This document shows, in pieces, positions 9,349 to 18,205 of a stretch of DNA of 63,264 nucleotides. The DNA is taken from contig CBDBZN010000031.1 of NCBI GenBank assembly GCA_965213575.1, positions 1 to 63,264 of the forward strand, read 5' to 3'. Under the pieces are notes generated by a model. The model was not told where the DNA came from. It worked only from the letters and a program-made list of their open reading frames with translations, and made no database searches. Numbering within the stretch: the first letter of the stretch is position 1; each line of letters opens with the position of its first letter. The stretch is from JAUHXS01 sp965213575. GTDB lineage: Bacteria > Bacteroidota > Bacteroidia > Chitinophagales > JAUHXS01. A program made the position numbers and the translations under genes.

Positions 9349-9469
9349 CAGCAATAATTTACAATTTTAGATTTACTAATTACGATTTGATAATAATTTT
9401 GAATTTACTAATGGCTAATATTAGATGTAAGATGGTCAAATAAAATTATGCTAGTAACTATAAATTACA

Positions 9470-10234
9470 CTAATCCTTAATTTCAAAAGTTTTCGTTTCT
9501 TTATTAAAACAAACCTTTTCTGTATCAAATATCTTATTGACTAGGCCCTGTTTAATCAACTCATGCGGAGTGCCTTCAAGTATTCGATTTTGATCTACTA
9601 ACCAAAGTTTATCAGATAAACGTAAAGCTAATTCCAAATCATGGGTACTAATAACGATCCCTTTATGCTGCTCACTTGATAAATGCTTTAACAATTGAAA
9701 CAAGATGATCTTATTAGGCAGGTCCAAGAACGAAGTAGGTTCATCCAATAGCATTAGAGGAGTCTGCTGCGCTAGTAGACGTGCAATTAGCACCCGTTGT
9801 CGCTCTCCATCACTCAATGTATATAATTTGCGATCTCGATACTCCTCACATTTTACAGAAGTTAAAGCACCATTAACAATGTGTTCATCTTTATTGGATA
9901 ACCGGTCAAACATATTGGTATACGGAGACCTACCTAAAGATACGTACTCATAGATTGATAAATCTGATATGCCCGACCGATCAGTAGAAGCAATACTGAC
10001 TAGTTTAGAAAGTTCCTTAGAGCTAAATTGCTTTAACTGCTTTTGTTGGACATAAACATCTCCCGAAAGGGGCTCCATCAGATTACCAATTGTTCGCAAA
10101 AGAGTAGATTTTCCGGAGCCATTCACACCTAACAAACATATTAATTCTCCTTTTTGTACAGAAACATTAATATGTGACAACAACGGTTGCCCATAGCCTA
10201 CCGCTAACTTATCAGTTGTCAAAAATGGCTCCAT
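9470..10234 (-). CDS. ABC transporter ATPase, siderophore/cobalamin importer class
   Basis: Cytoplasmic ATPase (254 residues) of the FecE/BtuD type. Walker A GVNGSGKST (about 36-44), the class-typical GRSPYTNMF segment (about 101), signature LSDGERQR (about 139, a D in place of the usual second G), Walker B LMLLDEPTSFLD and switch STHD are all present. Its ATG overlaps the last base of the permease gene, and it is the last gene of a minus-strand run that also supplies the permease and lipoprotein. Substrate class is ferric siderophore, haem or corrinoid; no adjacent TonB receptor settles the choice. Confidence 0.92.
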   Translation of the reverse strand: MEPFLTTDKLAVGYGQPLLSHINVSVQKGELICLLGVNGSGKSTLLRTIGNLMEPLSGDVYVQQKQLKQFSSKELSKLVSIASTDRSGISDLSIYEYVSLGRSPYTNMFDRLSNKDEHIVNGALTSVKCEEYRDRKLYTLSDGERQRVLIARLLAQQTPLMLLDEPTSFLDLPNKIILFQLLKHLSSEQHKGIVISTHDLELALRLSDKLWLVDQNRILEGTPHELIKQGLVNKIFDTEKVCFNKETKTFEIKD

Positions 10235-11289
10235 TAGCTCATGTATTGTTGACGTTTATACCTAAATATCACCCAAATCACAATGGGTGCCCCTATTAAG
10301 CAAGTCACTACATTAACAGGCAAAACAGTATTCGTACCGGGCAACTGGGCAATCAAGTCACATCCTACGGCTATGATTGCTCCGATCAAAAGTGTAGCCG
10401 GAATTAAAATTTGATGCCGTTGGCTTTTCATTAAGACTCTTGCTAAATGCGGTACAGCAATTCCCACAAATGCAATAGGCCCACAGAACGCAGTTATCAC
10501 ACCACTTAATACTCCAGTGACAAGAATAATTAACAATCTGTTTCGTTTAAGGTTCAATCCTAAAGACTTAGCTGCATCTTCTCCGGATAATAAAATATTC
10601 AACTGTTTTGAAAGCAAAAATGCACTAAATACGCCTAATAAAACGAGCACGCTTAAAACCGCTAATTCTTGATAATTGGTTTTACTAAAACTCCCTAATC
10701 CCCATATCACAAAATCTTTTACCTTCCCAGCATCTCCGTAAAACTGTAAAGCACCTACCAAAGCTCCCGAAATATATCCAAACATTAGGCCGATGAGTAA
10801 CAACATCATATTATTACGCAGTTTTTCAGCTAATAAGCCAATGACTAATAAAATGCCAAAGGCGCCTAACGCGGCTGCTAAAGATATACTCCAAGTGTTG
10901 GTAATAAAAGATATTCCCAAACCTAACAAAAGCGTATTGAGCATCAGTAATAATGCAACGCCTAACGATGCTCCTGAGGTAATTCCCAACACGAATGGAC
11001 CTGCCAAAGGATTTCTGAATAAGGTTTGCATTAATAAGCCACTAATAGATAGGCCCATACCAGCTAAACAGGCCGTAGATACACGCGGTAATCTAAGTAA
11101 TAAGACAATTTCTTTATGGGTACGATCAGGTGTGCCATAATTGAAAAGGATACTTAATACTTCACTAAAAGATATATTAACAGAGCCTAAACAGATATCA
11201 ATTCCAGAAATTACGATAAGAAAAATGGCAAATATTCCAAGTGCTGATTTACTTAGCTTAAAACCGTCCATTGAAATAAAGTTAATCAT
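10234..11289 (-). CDS. FecCD/BtuC-type ABC transporter permease
   Basis: Inner-membrane permease, 351 residues, about 9-10 helices, forming a homodimer in this class. Recognisable blocks are GITSGASLGVALLL (the FecCD GxTSGAxLG motif, about 84-97), the long helical pairs after it, and CGPIAFVGIAVPHLAR near residue 270, the strongest family signature. A second start (MDGFKL) seven codons in is possible. It sits 39 bases after the binding-protein gene and overlaps the ATPase gene by one base, so the three-part importer is complete. Confidence 0.93.
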   Translation of the reverse strand: MINFISMDGFKLSKSALGIFAIFLIVISGIDICLGSVNISFSEVLSILFNYGTPDRTHKEIVLLLRLPRVSTACLAGMGLSISGLLMQTLFRNPLAGPFVLGITSGASLGVALLLMLNTLLLGLGISFITNTWSISLAAALGAFGILLVIGLLAEKLRNNMMLLLIGLMFGYISGALVGALQFYGDAGKVKDFVIWGLGSFSKTNYQELAVLSVLVLLGVFSAFLLSKQLNILLSGEDAAKSLGLNLKRNRLLIILVTGVLSGVITAFCGPIAFVGIAVPHLARVLMKSQRHQILIPATLLIGAIIAVGCDLIAQLPGTNTVLPVNVVTCLIGAPIVIWVIFRYKRQQYMS

Positions 11290-11328
11290 TATTATACTAG
11301 CTAATAGCTACAAGCTATCGGCTATTAA

Positions 11329-12465
11329 CTATTGCAATTTTTGATAATAATACAATTCATGCTCCGGAAGCACCTCAGGGTGAAAAATCTTAATCAAATC
11401 TTTCAAAACTATATGAGGATTTACCACACCGCTTTCCCAATAATCATTGCCTCCTAGTTCATTTACTCGTTTATTATTATTATACAAGTGATTGTTCTCA
11501 TACGCAGTAAAATTTGTGTATCGCTCATCTGCATCAGCTAATACAACTTTAGATTGATAGTCGCCGATATTTAACCAAAAATCTGCATTAATAGCTTTTT
11601 TATAAACTACTTCAAAGGAAAGAGGCAAATTACCTGTTTGCATGTCATCTTGCCAAAGATATTGAGCCCCCGCATCATTTAAAAGCTTAGCGGTAATATT
11701 TTTCCCACCGGGGACATACCACACATCTCCGTATTTTATATTAGTAAAAACAGTAGGCCGATTCTCCACTGTATCAACTTTTGCTCTAGCAGCCAAATAC
11801 GCTGTTTCAATCTTTCCAAAGATACGATCCGCTTTTTCTTCTTCTTTAAAGAAGACGGCAATAGCTTTTATCCATTCTGCTTTCCCTAAAGGATGAGTTT
11901 CTAAAAACTCTCTGCAATACAAAACAGGAGTTTGAGAGATACGCTCATCTTTTATCACATCATGTGCTACATCACCAGTTGCATAAGTAATAATCAAGTC
12001 AACATTTAAGCTCCATACTTTTTCTATATTCAGATTTGTGTTATCCCCTACTTCTTCTATCTTACCTTCCTCTATTAACTTTTTAACGCTAGGTGTGTTA
12101 ATATATCTATGCTTAGAAATCCCAAAAAGTGTATGTTGTAAATCCAACTTATCTAAAAAAGCAGCATAAACTGACGATAAGCTAATGACTCGATTAGGTA
12201 TTTTATTGATAACAATTTGTTCATTTAAATGCATTGTATCATTCGGTTGGATAATATAGCGATTAAGTATTTGATTACTATCATTAGTATTTAATAAAAG
12301 TAGCTCTTTATATTCTTGGTAATAATTTACTTTAAAGCCTTTAGCATACTTGGGTTGAATAGTTTTAATAAGTGTGCTTTCGAATGTATTTGTAGATTTT
12401 CCAGAAGGATTGCAGGCATAGCAGAGTACAGCAAATATTAATGGTATGCTCCTTATCATCCGCAT
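11329..12465 (-). CDS. ABC importer substrate-binding lipoprotein (BtuF/FecB fold)
   Basis: Lipid-anchored periplasmic binding protein of 378 residues. The N-terminus has a hydrophobic signal and Cys18 (LCYAC) as the likely lipidation site, though Cys15 is also possible. The NRVISLSSVYAAFLDKLD segment (about 89) begins a periplasmic-binding-protein type 3 domain (PF01497-like), followed by the expected DLIITYATGD and KYGDVWYVPGGKN regions. An extra N-terminal 80 residues before this domain is common in Bacteroidota versions. It begins one base after the stop of the queuosine-precursor transporter gene, arguing for one transcript. Confidence 0.88.
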   Translation of the reverse strand: MRMIRSIPLIFAVLCYACNPSGKSTNTFESTLIKTIQPKYAKGFKVNYYQEYKELLLLNTNDSNQILNRYIIQPNDTMHLNEQIVINKIPNRVISLSSVYAAFLDKLDLQHTLFGISKHRYINTPSVKKLIEEGKIEEVGDNTNLNIEKVWSLNVDLIITYATGDVAHDVIKDERISQTPVLYCREFLETHPLGKAEWIKAIAVFFKEEEKADRIFGKIETAYLAARAKVDTVENRPTVFTNIKYGDVWYVPGGKNITAKLLNDAGAQYLWQDDMQTGNLPLSFEVVYKKAINADFWLNIGDYQSKVVLADADERYTNFTAYENNHLYNNNKRVNELGGNDYWESGVVNPHIVLKDLIKIFHPEVLPEHELYYYQKLQ

Positions 12466-12466
12466 A

Positions 12467-13258
12467 TCAAGAAATAATTTTTTCCGCCATAGCTTGCTTT
12501 CTGAGCTGTGTAGCAGTTTCCTTTCCTAAATAATTATCAATTAAGTAATGTGCTAAGTAAAGTGCTGGCGTTAATATAACTGCAGCTAAAGATTTATAAA
12601 TATAGTTTACTACGCCAATTGCTAAAACTAGCGTTAAGCTCCATCCTGCTCCGATATAAAAAGCAATAAACAAAACGACAAAACTATCTATCAGTTGAGA
12701 TATTAAAGTAGACCCGGTGGCTCTTAACCATATAAACCTTTCTCCGGTTAACCGTTTAATTAGATGAAATACCTTAACATCAATTAACTGGCCGATCAAA
12801 AAAGCCACCAGTGAGCCAATGATTATCCAGTTGCCTTGTCCGAATATCGTCCTAAACGCCAATTCCATATCTATAATGCCATAAGGCGTCTGGCGGGTAA
12901 TCCAAAAGTCAGCAGGAGAAGTTTGGATAGCTATATAGCACATTACAAAAGCATATCCAATTAACCCTGCAGCTATGTATGAAAAAAATTTTACTCCTTT
13001 TGTTCCGTAATATTCATTGATGATATCTGTCATAATAAATACAACTGGCCATAGCAATACACCTGCAGTCAGATTGATTCCACTTATCTGTTCACCTAAA
13101 ATAGATATCTCAAAAGTCTCAAAACCAAAAACTTTCTCTAATGAGAATATTTTTACACCAATAAACTCTGCAAGAAGAGCATTTGCTAAAAAAAATGCAC
13201 CAAGGAAGACAAAGAGCTTAATACTTTTATTATCTAATACGGTAAATTGATTAAACAT
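12467..13258 (-). CDS. Queuosine-precursor transporter (VUT/YhhQ family)
   Basis: Inner-membrane transporter, 263 residues with about six helices, matching the COG1738/YhhQ (QPTR) family that imports preQ0, preQ1 or queuine for tRNA queuosine. The family-typical string WPVVFIMTDIINEYYG (about 70-85) is clear, as is FLIGQLIDVKVFHLI and STLISQLIDSFVVLF later on. It lies 24 bases after the flavoprotein gene and one base before the binding-protein gene. No queuosine biosynthesis gene (que, tgt) is in the window, so it would support salvage. Its place inside an ABC-importer operon is noteworthy. Confidence 0.9.
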   Translation of the reverse strand: MFNQFTVLDNKSIKLFVFLGAFFLANALLAEFIGVKIFSLEKVFGFETFEISILGEQISGINLTAGVLLWPVVFIMTDIINEYYGTKGVKFFSYIAAGLIGYAFVMCYIAIQTSPADFWITRQTPYGIIDMELAFRTIFGQGNWIIIGSLVAFLIGQLIDVKVFHLIKRLTGERFIWLRATGSTLISQLIDSFVVLFIAFYIGAGWSLTLVLAIGVVNYIYKSLAAVILTPALYLAHYLIDNYLGKETATQLRKQAMAEKIIS

Positions 13259-13282
13259 GCGAAAAAAATAAGAAAGTTCTAT

Positions 13283-14791
13283 TTAAACGATCATTTCTTT
13301 TAAGTGCTCCATGGGGATGCAAACACCCTCGACACAGCGGTAACATTTCATCTTATCTTCAAACACCTCAGACTTAAAAATAGATTTGCCTCTTAACATT
13401 CTCACACATTCTTGAATTCCTTCAATAATTGAAGGGTGAGGATGAATTAGATCAGCCAGTTCATCTATGCCTTTATTCATAGAAATAAGTAACGCAACTG
13501 CTTGGATAGCGCTAGAGGCATGCTCTCCTACCGCTCGCATACCTAAGATCTTCATTTCTTCGTCATCACTGACAATTATTTTAAAAAATCCATTTGTCTT
13601 GCGCATCGCAATAGCCCTGGCAATACACGAGTAATCAAGTTTTACCACACGAATAGGAATATTTTGTTGAGAAGCTTGTTGCTCATTTAAACCTACAGCA
13701 GCTACTTCCGGACTTAAAAACATAATGGTAGAGACATTTTTATAGGTCATTTTTGTTGTAGAACCGGTAAACATTTTTTCTACTGCGTGCCGGGCTTCTA
13801 GCTCTCCCACATTTACTAAGGCAATATGACCGGTCACATCTCCTGCTGCATACACATTATCAACATTAGTACAAGTGTCAAGATCAGCAATCATACCTCG
13901 TTCATTAATCTCGATATTAAGTTTTTCCAATCCTAATTTTTCTGTATTAGGGACACGGCCAATTGATATTAAAGCTTTTTCAACATGAAATACCTCTCGC
14001 CTACCATCTTTAAAAGATAACTCATATTCTACCTCTCCATCTACAATTTCCATCCTCTCCAAATTAGCATTTCTATGGATAACGATGCCGTTTTTTTCGA
14101 AATTAGCTGCTACTGTTTCAGAAATATCAGCATCTTCAAATGGCAGTATTCTATCTGCTTTATCTATTAAGGAAACTTTCGTTTGGCCAAGATTAGAAAA
14201 AATTGTAGCGAATTCGCAACCAATCACCCCGGCTCCCAATACTACCAAGCTTTTAGGATAATCTGTGAAATGGTGTATCCCATCGCTTGTGACAATTATT
14301 TTCTCATCAATAGGGATGTGAGGTAATTTTCGAGGCCTGCTCCCTGTTGCCAATAAAATAAAATCAGTAGATATAGTAAATTCTTCATTGTCTTTGCCTT
14401 TTTTAATTAAGACTTCATGCTTACTTATAAGAGAACCTTCGCCTCTTACATAGGTAAAGCGGTTTTTATACGCCTCAGATTCTAATAACTTTATATGGCA
14501 AGAAAGTTGAAACTTCCTGTCAAATATAGCACCTTCTTGTGCTTTCAATAGATCTTGATACTCAATTTTTAAATTGGTTAGTGCATTTTCACTTAATACT
14601 TCTTTTACGTTAGCTACTTGAGTAGAAAACTCCCACATGGTTTTAGAAGATAACGCTCCGTCATAAATACCTGCCCCTCCAATCTTATCACGTTCTACCA
14701 ATATTACTTTCTTGCCAAAATCTACTGCTCGCATAGCGGCGGCATATCCTGCCGGCCCTCCTCCAATAATACACAGATCATAATGTTCCAT
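13283..14791 (-). CDS. Lipoamide-dehydrogenase-like flavoprotein lacking the redox disulfide
   Basis: A 502-residue FAD/NAD(P)-dependent oxidoreductase of the class I pyridine nucleotide-disulfide family. FAD motif GGGPAGYAAA (about 10-19), NAD motif VVLGAGVIGCEFA, second FAD site VYAAGDVTG, and the dimerisation domain with HPHPSIIE (H452, E457, the usual His-Glu dyad) are all present. The active-site block, normally GGTCLNVGCIPSK, reads GGAGIYDGALSSK (38-50): the two redox cysteines are Gly41 and Ala46. The C-terminus instead carries C483-x2-C486-x4-C491. It therefore cannot work by the standard disulfide mechanism; a transhydrogenase-like or quinone-reductase-like reaction, or a relocated redox or metal site, are options. 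First gene of the five-gene minus-strand run. Confidence 0.88.
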   Translation of the reverse strand: MEHYDLCIIGGGPAGYAAAMRAVDFGKKVILVERDKIGGAGIYDGALSSKTMWEFSTQVANVKEVLSENALTNLKIEYQDLLKAQEGAIFDRKFQLSCHIKLLESEAYKNRFTYVRGEGSLISKHEVLIKKGKDNEEFTISTDFILLATGSRPRKLPHIPIDEKIIVTSDGIHHFTDYPKSLVVLGAGVIGCEFATIFSNLGQTKVSLIDKADRILPFEDADISETVAANFEKNGIVIHRNANLERMEIVDGEVEYELSFKDGRREVFHVEKALISIGRVPNTEKLGLEKLNIEINERGMIADLDTCTNVDNVYAAGDVTGHIALVNVGELEARHAVEKMFTGSTTKMTYKNVSTIMFLSPEVAAVGLNEQQASQQNIPIRVVKLDYSCIARAIAMRKTNGFFKIIVSDDEEMKILGMRAVGEHASSAIQAVALLISMNKGIDELADLIHPHPSIIEGIQECVRMLRGKSIFKSEVFEDKMKCYRCVEGVCIPMEHLKEMIV

Positions 14792-14934
14792 ACTCCAATA
14801 ATCAATTGTCTGCTTAACAGCACGAAGATACCTTAAAATAAAGAATTTCAGATCATTTAAGCAATAATTATAGTCAATTAAAATTAAATTTCCATAAATT
14901 CGTTACCAAATCAGAGGGATCGCTACTTATTACC

Positions 14935-15621
14935 ATGAAGCTGACTTTATCATATATATTTTCTTTTTTATTTTTATTCATAAACTTCGCAACGGTTGGC
15001 CAGGTAAATTCTGAACAAGTAATTATACTCGAAAATCAACAGTACAAAAATGCTTTTTCAGCATTCATAAAAAACAATCCTAAAACTGTCAAAATTAAAG
15101 AAGGAAAAAAGATACTGTATCAACTAAAAAAAGATGATGAAATAAAAAAAGGAACAGTTACAGAAATAAAAAAAGATGCTATAAAAATAGATGGCCAGCC
15201 TTATAAGATATCGCAATTTAGTATGATAGGAGCCGTTATTCCGGGTACAATTGTTAAAACTATAGCCGGGCCGGTAATATTTGCTTCCGGCGTGGCATTA
15301 ATGGCTTCAGGAACTTACTTGGGCGGATATGCCATTGCCAATTATCTTAACGAACCAATTATATTATTAGAAGGCCTTAAAGTAACTAAGTCTTATTTTG
15401 TTTTCAGGACAATTCCGGGTATGCTTGCATCAGTAGTTATAGGATTAGGAGCAAATGTGTTAGGTTTTCACGTAGCTAAACATGGTGTAAAAACCACTTT
15501 TGTACCGTTTAAAAGAACAAAATTTAACTTAGCCGGCGGCAAAGAATGGAAAGCAAAAATAGAAGAAGTAAAACCTCCTGAAAAAAAGGTCAAAGAAGAA
15601 AAGGAAAAATTAGCTAATTAG
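14935..15621 (+). CDS. Unknown secreted or envelope protein
   Basis: I do not recognise the family. The 228 residues begin with a signal peptide (to about 22, TVGQ), then a short region of about 70 residues with KKGTVTEIKKDAIKIDGQPY, which reads like a small beta-barrel or SH3-like motif. Two to three hydrophobic segments rich in Gly and Ala follow (about 95-190), then a very basic/acidic tail made of E and K (KPPEKKVKEEKEKLAN). It is probably an inner-membrane or periplasmic envelope protein. It is divergent from the flavoprotein gene (143-base gap) and convergent with the phosphoesterase gene. Confidence 0.7.
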   Translation: MKLTLSYIFSFLFLFINFATVGQVNSEQVIILENQQYKNAFSAFIKNNPKTVKIKEGKKILYQLKKDDEIKKGTVTEIKKDAIKIDGQPYKISQFSMIGAVIPGTIVKTIAGPVIFASGVALMASGTYLGGYAIANYLNEPIILLEGLKVTKSYFVFRTIPGMLASVVIGLGANVLGFHVAKHGVKTTFVPFKRTKFNLAGGKEWKAKIEEVKPPEKKVKEEKEKLAN

Positions 15622-15659
15622 CATATTTTTCACAATTAGCTACTTATCACATTAACTAA

Positions 15660-16169
15660 TCAACTAATTATACCCCTTTTTCCCAACTCAATAGCTTCCA
15701 AATTACTGACTTCACCATCTGATATATCAAATCGAGTGATGGTTTTAATTTTATGAAAGCCGTGATTACCAGCTGCACCGGGGTTAATGTGCAATAAATT
15801 ATTTAATTTTTTATCCCTCATCACCTTTAAAATATGCGAATGCCCAGTTATAAACAAACCGGGAGGATTTTCTTTAATGCGATCTTTCACCGCAGGGCTA
15901 TATCTGCCCGGATATCCGCCAATATGGGTAATCCAAACATCTAATTCTTCTACTTCAAACCGGTTATCTAAAGGATATGCTACTCTTAATTTTCCTCCAT
16001 CTATATTTCCATAAACAGCTCTAAAAGGCTTAAAATTTTCTAGCTGTTCAGCAACTTCCATCGTACCAATATCACCGGCATGCCAAATCTCATCACATTT
16101 TTCAAAGTATTGAAAAACTTTGGAGTCTAGAAAGCCATGCGTATCTGATAATAGCCCTATTTTTTTCAT
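15660..16169 (-). CDS. YfcE-type metallophosphoesterase
   Basis: Small cytoplasmic phosphodiesterase (169 residues, normal for the MJ0936/YfcE group). All metal-binding blocks are intact: SDTHG (D-x-H, about 8-12), HAGDIG (GD), VYGNIDG (GNxD), TGHSH (GHxH), and HINPGAAG. The family hydrolyses phosphodiesters in vitro and its natural substrates are poorly defined. This protein contrasts with the divergent phosphoesterase at 7955-8788, which lacks the first block. A candidate promoter and a leader hairpin lie upstream in the region shared with the divergent ABC ATPase gene. Confidence 0.9.
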   Translation of the reverse strand: MKKIGLLSDTHGFLDSKVFQYFEKCDEIWHAGDIGTMEVAEQLENFKPFRAVYGNIDGGKLRVAYPLDNRFEVEELDVWITHIGGYPGRYSPAVKDRIKENPPGLFITGHSHILKVMRDKKLNNLLHINPGAAGNHGFHKIKTITRFDISDGEVSNLEAIELGKRGIIS

Positions 16170-16200
16170 CTAATTTTAATTTTTTAACGTAATAGTGATA

Positions 16201-16237
16201 AAACTGAGGATAGGATTTTGAGCCATGCCCTCAGTTT
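16201..16237. repeat. Inverted repeat in the divergent promoter region
   Basis: AAACTGAGG (16201-16209) and CCTCAGTTT (16229-16237) are perfect 9-base arms around a 19-base loop. It lies about 32 bases upstream of the YfcE-like start, so in that gene's leader it would form a hairpin; it may also be an operator. Confidence 0.4.
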
Positions 16238-16280
16238 GATCATAGAAGATGGATGAGATAGTATAATATTATTAATACTA

Positions 16281-16288
16281 CAAAGATA
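16281..16288 (-). promoter_or_regulatory. Candidate -7 element for the YfcE-like gene
   Basis: Minus-strand TATCTTTG matches TAnnTTTG exactly, but no TTTG is found at the right distance for a -33 element. If used, the leader is about 105 bases and contains the 16201-16237 hairpin. Confidence 0.3.
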
Positions 16289-16379
16289 TATCATTTCAAT
16301 TACTCTATCTAAATGATGAATTTTGCAAAATTAAACTATATCAACTATATTTAACCTTTATAAAATTACGAGATTGCTT

Positions 16380-18188
16380 ATGAGCGATAGAATGCTATTG
16401 GAGGTTAAGAATTTAGAAACACATTTTCAAACAGAAGAAGGCTTAGTAAAAGCCGTTAACAACGTTAGTTTTAATTTAAATAAAGGCGAAACTATAGGCA
16501 TCGTAGGTGAATCCGGGTCGGGAAAATCTGTCACATCACTTTCTACCATGCGCTTAATTCCTAATCCTCCGGGAAGGATCGTAGGAGGAGAAATTTTATA
16601 TCACGGCGACAATGGGACTGTTGATTTGGTAAAAATCAGCGAAAAAGAAATGAGAAGCTATAGAGGAAATGAAATCTCTATGATCTTTCAAGAACCTATG
16701 ACTTCTCTTAATCCCGTTTTCACATGTGGCGATCAAGTGGTAGAAGCCATCACTTTACATCAATCGGTAAGTAAGGCTCAAGCTAAAAAAATGACCTTAG
16801 AATTATTTGAAAAGGTTAAACTACCGAACCCACAAAGGATTTTAGATGCTTATCCTCATCAGCTTTCAGGAGGACAAAAGCAAAGGGTAATGATCGCGAT
16901 GGCGATGTCTTGCAATCCAAGTATCTTAATTGCAGATGAGCCTACTACGGCGTTAGATGTAACGGTTCAAAAAACTATCTTGGACCTAATGAAACAATTG
17001 CGTGACGAAATAGATATGTCTATCATATTTATAACACACGATCTTGGCGTAATAGCTGAAATAGCCGACAGAGTGATTGTTATGTACAAAGGAAATATTG
17101 TAGAACAAGGCAATGTGTTAGAGATTTTCAGTAATCCTAAACACCCTTATACCAAAGGCCTATTAGCTTGTCGCCCGCCTCTTGGCAAAAGATTAAGCAA
17201 GCTTCCGGTAATCAGTGATTTTATGCAGGAAGATGATCAAGGGAACATGGTGGAACTGGCAACATCTGTTAAAGATGTAGTGGACAAATATACCATTTTA
17301 GAACAACAGACGAAAGACAGGCATGCACGAGTATTATCGCAAGAGCCTATTCTTAGTGTAAAGAATCTGCAAACACATTTTCCTACTAAAAGAAATTTTT
17401 TCGGCAAACCAATTGAATATGTTAAGGCGGTAGATAACGTCAGTTTTGATGTATATCCCGGCGAGACATTAGGATTGGTGGGCGAGTCAGGTTGTGGCAA
17501 AACAACTTTGGGAAGATCTATCTTACGACTGGTAGAATCTATATCTGGAGAAGTTATTTTTGAAGGGCGGGACATCTTAAAATTAAATCATACAGATCTG
17601 AAAGAATTAAGGAAAGATATGCAAATTATCTTTCAAGACCCCTACTCTTCTCTTAACCCCAGGACTACTATCGGCAATGCTATCATGGAACCGATGCAAG
17701 TGCATAAAATTTATGCCTCTGATAAGGCAAGAAAAGATAAAGTAATAGAATTATTAGAAAAGGTAAACATGAAGGCTGAGCATTTTAATCGCTACCCTCA
17801 TGAATTTTCAGGCGGGCAAAGACAAAGGATTTGTATTGCCAGGGCCTTAGCACTTAATCCGAGATTTATTATATGTGATGAATCCGTATCTGCATTAGAT
17901 GTATCTGTGCAAGCACAAGTGCTTAACTTACTGATCAATCTTAGAGAAGAATTTGGGTTTACTTATATCTTTATTTCTCATGACTTATCTGTTGTAAAAT
18001 TTATGTCTGACCGTATGGTAGTGATGAATAAAGGACAAATCGAAGAAATGGGTATTGCAGACGAGATCTACAACAATCCACAAAGAGAATATACACAAAA
18101 ATTGATCAATGCTATTCCTAAAGGTAGGATAGAAGATATTAAAGCAAATATGAGGCAGTTTTCTCGATCGGAGCAAATTGCTGAGTAA
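16380..18188 (+). CDS. Fused two-domain ABC ATPase, dipeptide/oligopeptide importer type
   Basis: Two Dpp/Opp-type nucleotide-binding domains in one 602-residue chain (a GsiA/YejF-like arrangement). Domain 1: Walker A GESGSGKSV, signature LSGGQKQR, Walker B ILIADEPTTALD. Domain 2 (from about residue 325): GESGCGKTT, FSGGQRQR, ICDESVSALD, where S replaces the usual P. Each domain ends with the short peptide-ABC C-terminal extension (NPKHPYTKGLL and NPQREYTQKLI). ATG at 16380 is preferred to an in-frame TTG two codons earlier. No permease or binding protein is adjacent, so its membrane partners must be encoded elsewhere. RNase R follows after 17 bases and may share the transcript. Confidence 0.9.
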   Translation: MSDRMLLEVKNLETHFQTEEGLVKAVNNVSFNLNKGETIGIVGESGSGKSVTSLSTMRLIPNPPGRIVGGEILYHGDNGTVDLVKISEKEMRSYRGNEISMIFQEPMTSLNPVFTCGDQVVEAITLHQSVSKAQAKKMTLELFEKVKLPNPQRILDAYPHQLSGGQKQRVMIAMAMSCNPSILIADEPTTALDVTVQKTILDLMKQLRDEIDMSIIFITHDLGVIAEIADRVIVMYKGNIVEQGNVLEIFSNPKHPYTKGLLACRPPLGKRLSKLPVISDFMQEDDQGNMVELATSVKDVVDKYTILEQQTKDRHARVLSQEPILSVKNLQTHFPTKRNFFGKPIEYVKAVDNVSFDVYPGETLGLVGESGCGKTTLGRSILRLVESISGEVIFEGRDILKLNHTDLKELRKDMQIIFQDPYSSLNPRTTIGNAIMEPMQVHKIYASDKARKDKVIELLEKVNMKAEHFNRYPHEFSGGQRQRICIARALALNPRFIICDESVSALDVSVQAQVLNLLINLREEFGFTYIFISHDLSVVKFMSDRMVVMNKGQIEEMGIADEIYNNPQREYTQKLINAIPKGRIEDIKANMRQFSRSEQIAE

Positions 18189-18205
18189 TAATCCCCGGTA
18201 ATTAC

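Larger units (their letters stand above)
8789..9469. other. Gene-free island rich in inverted repeats
   Basis: 681 bases between convergent genes with no plausible ORF. It holds, in order: a perfect 22-base palindrome (8906-8927); a nested set of complementary arms around GCCACC-AATA-GGTGGC (8998-9013) with AGAAAC/GTTTCT and CAATCTC/GAGATTG outside it; a 14-bp stem (9084-9117); and a 99-bp hairpin element (9250-9348) that recurs at 27370. The final 120 bases are low-complexity AT-rich spacer. The island looks like accumulated non-autonomous repeats plus bidirectional terminators. Confidence 0.6.
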
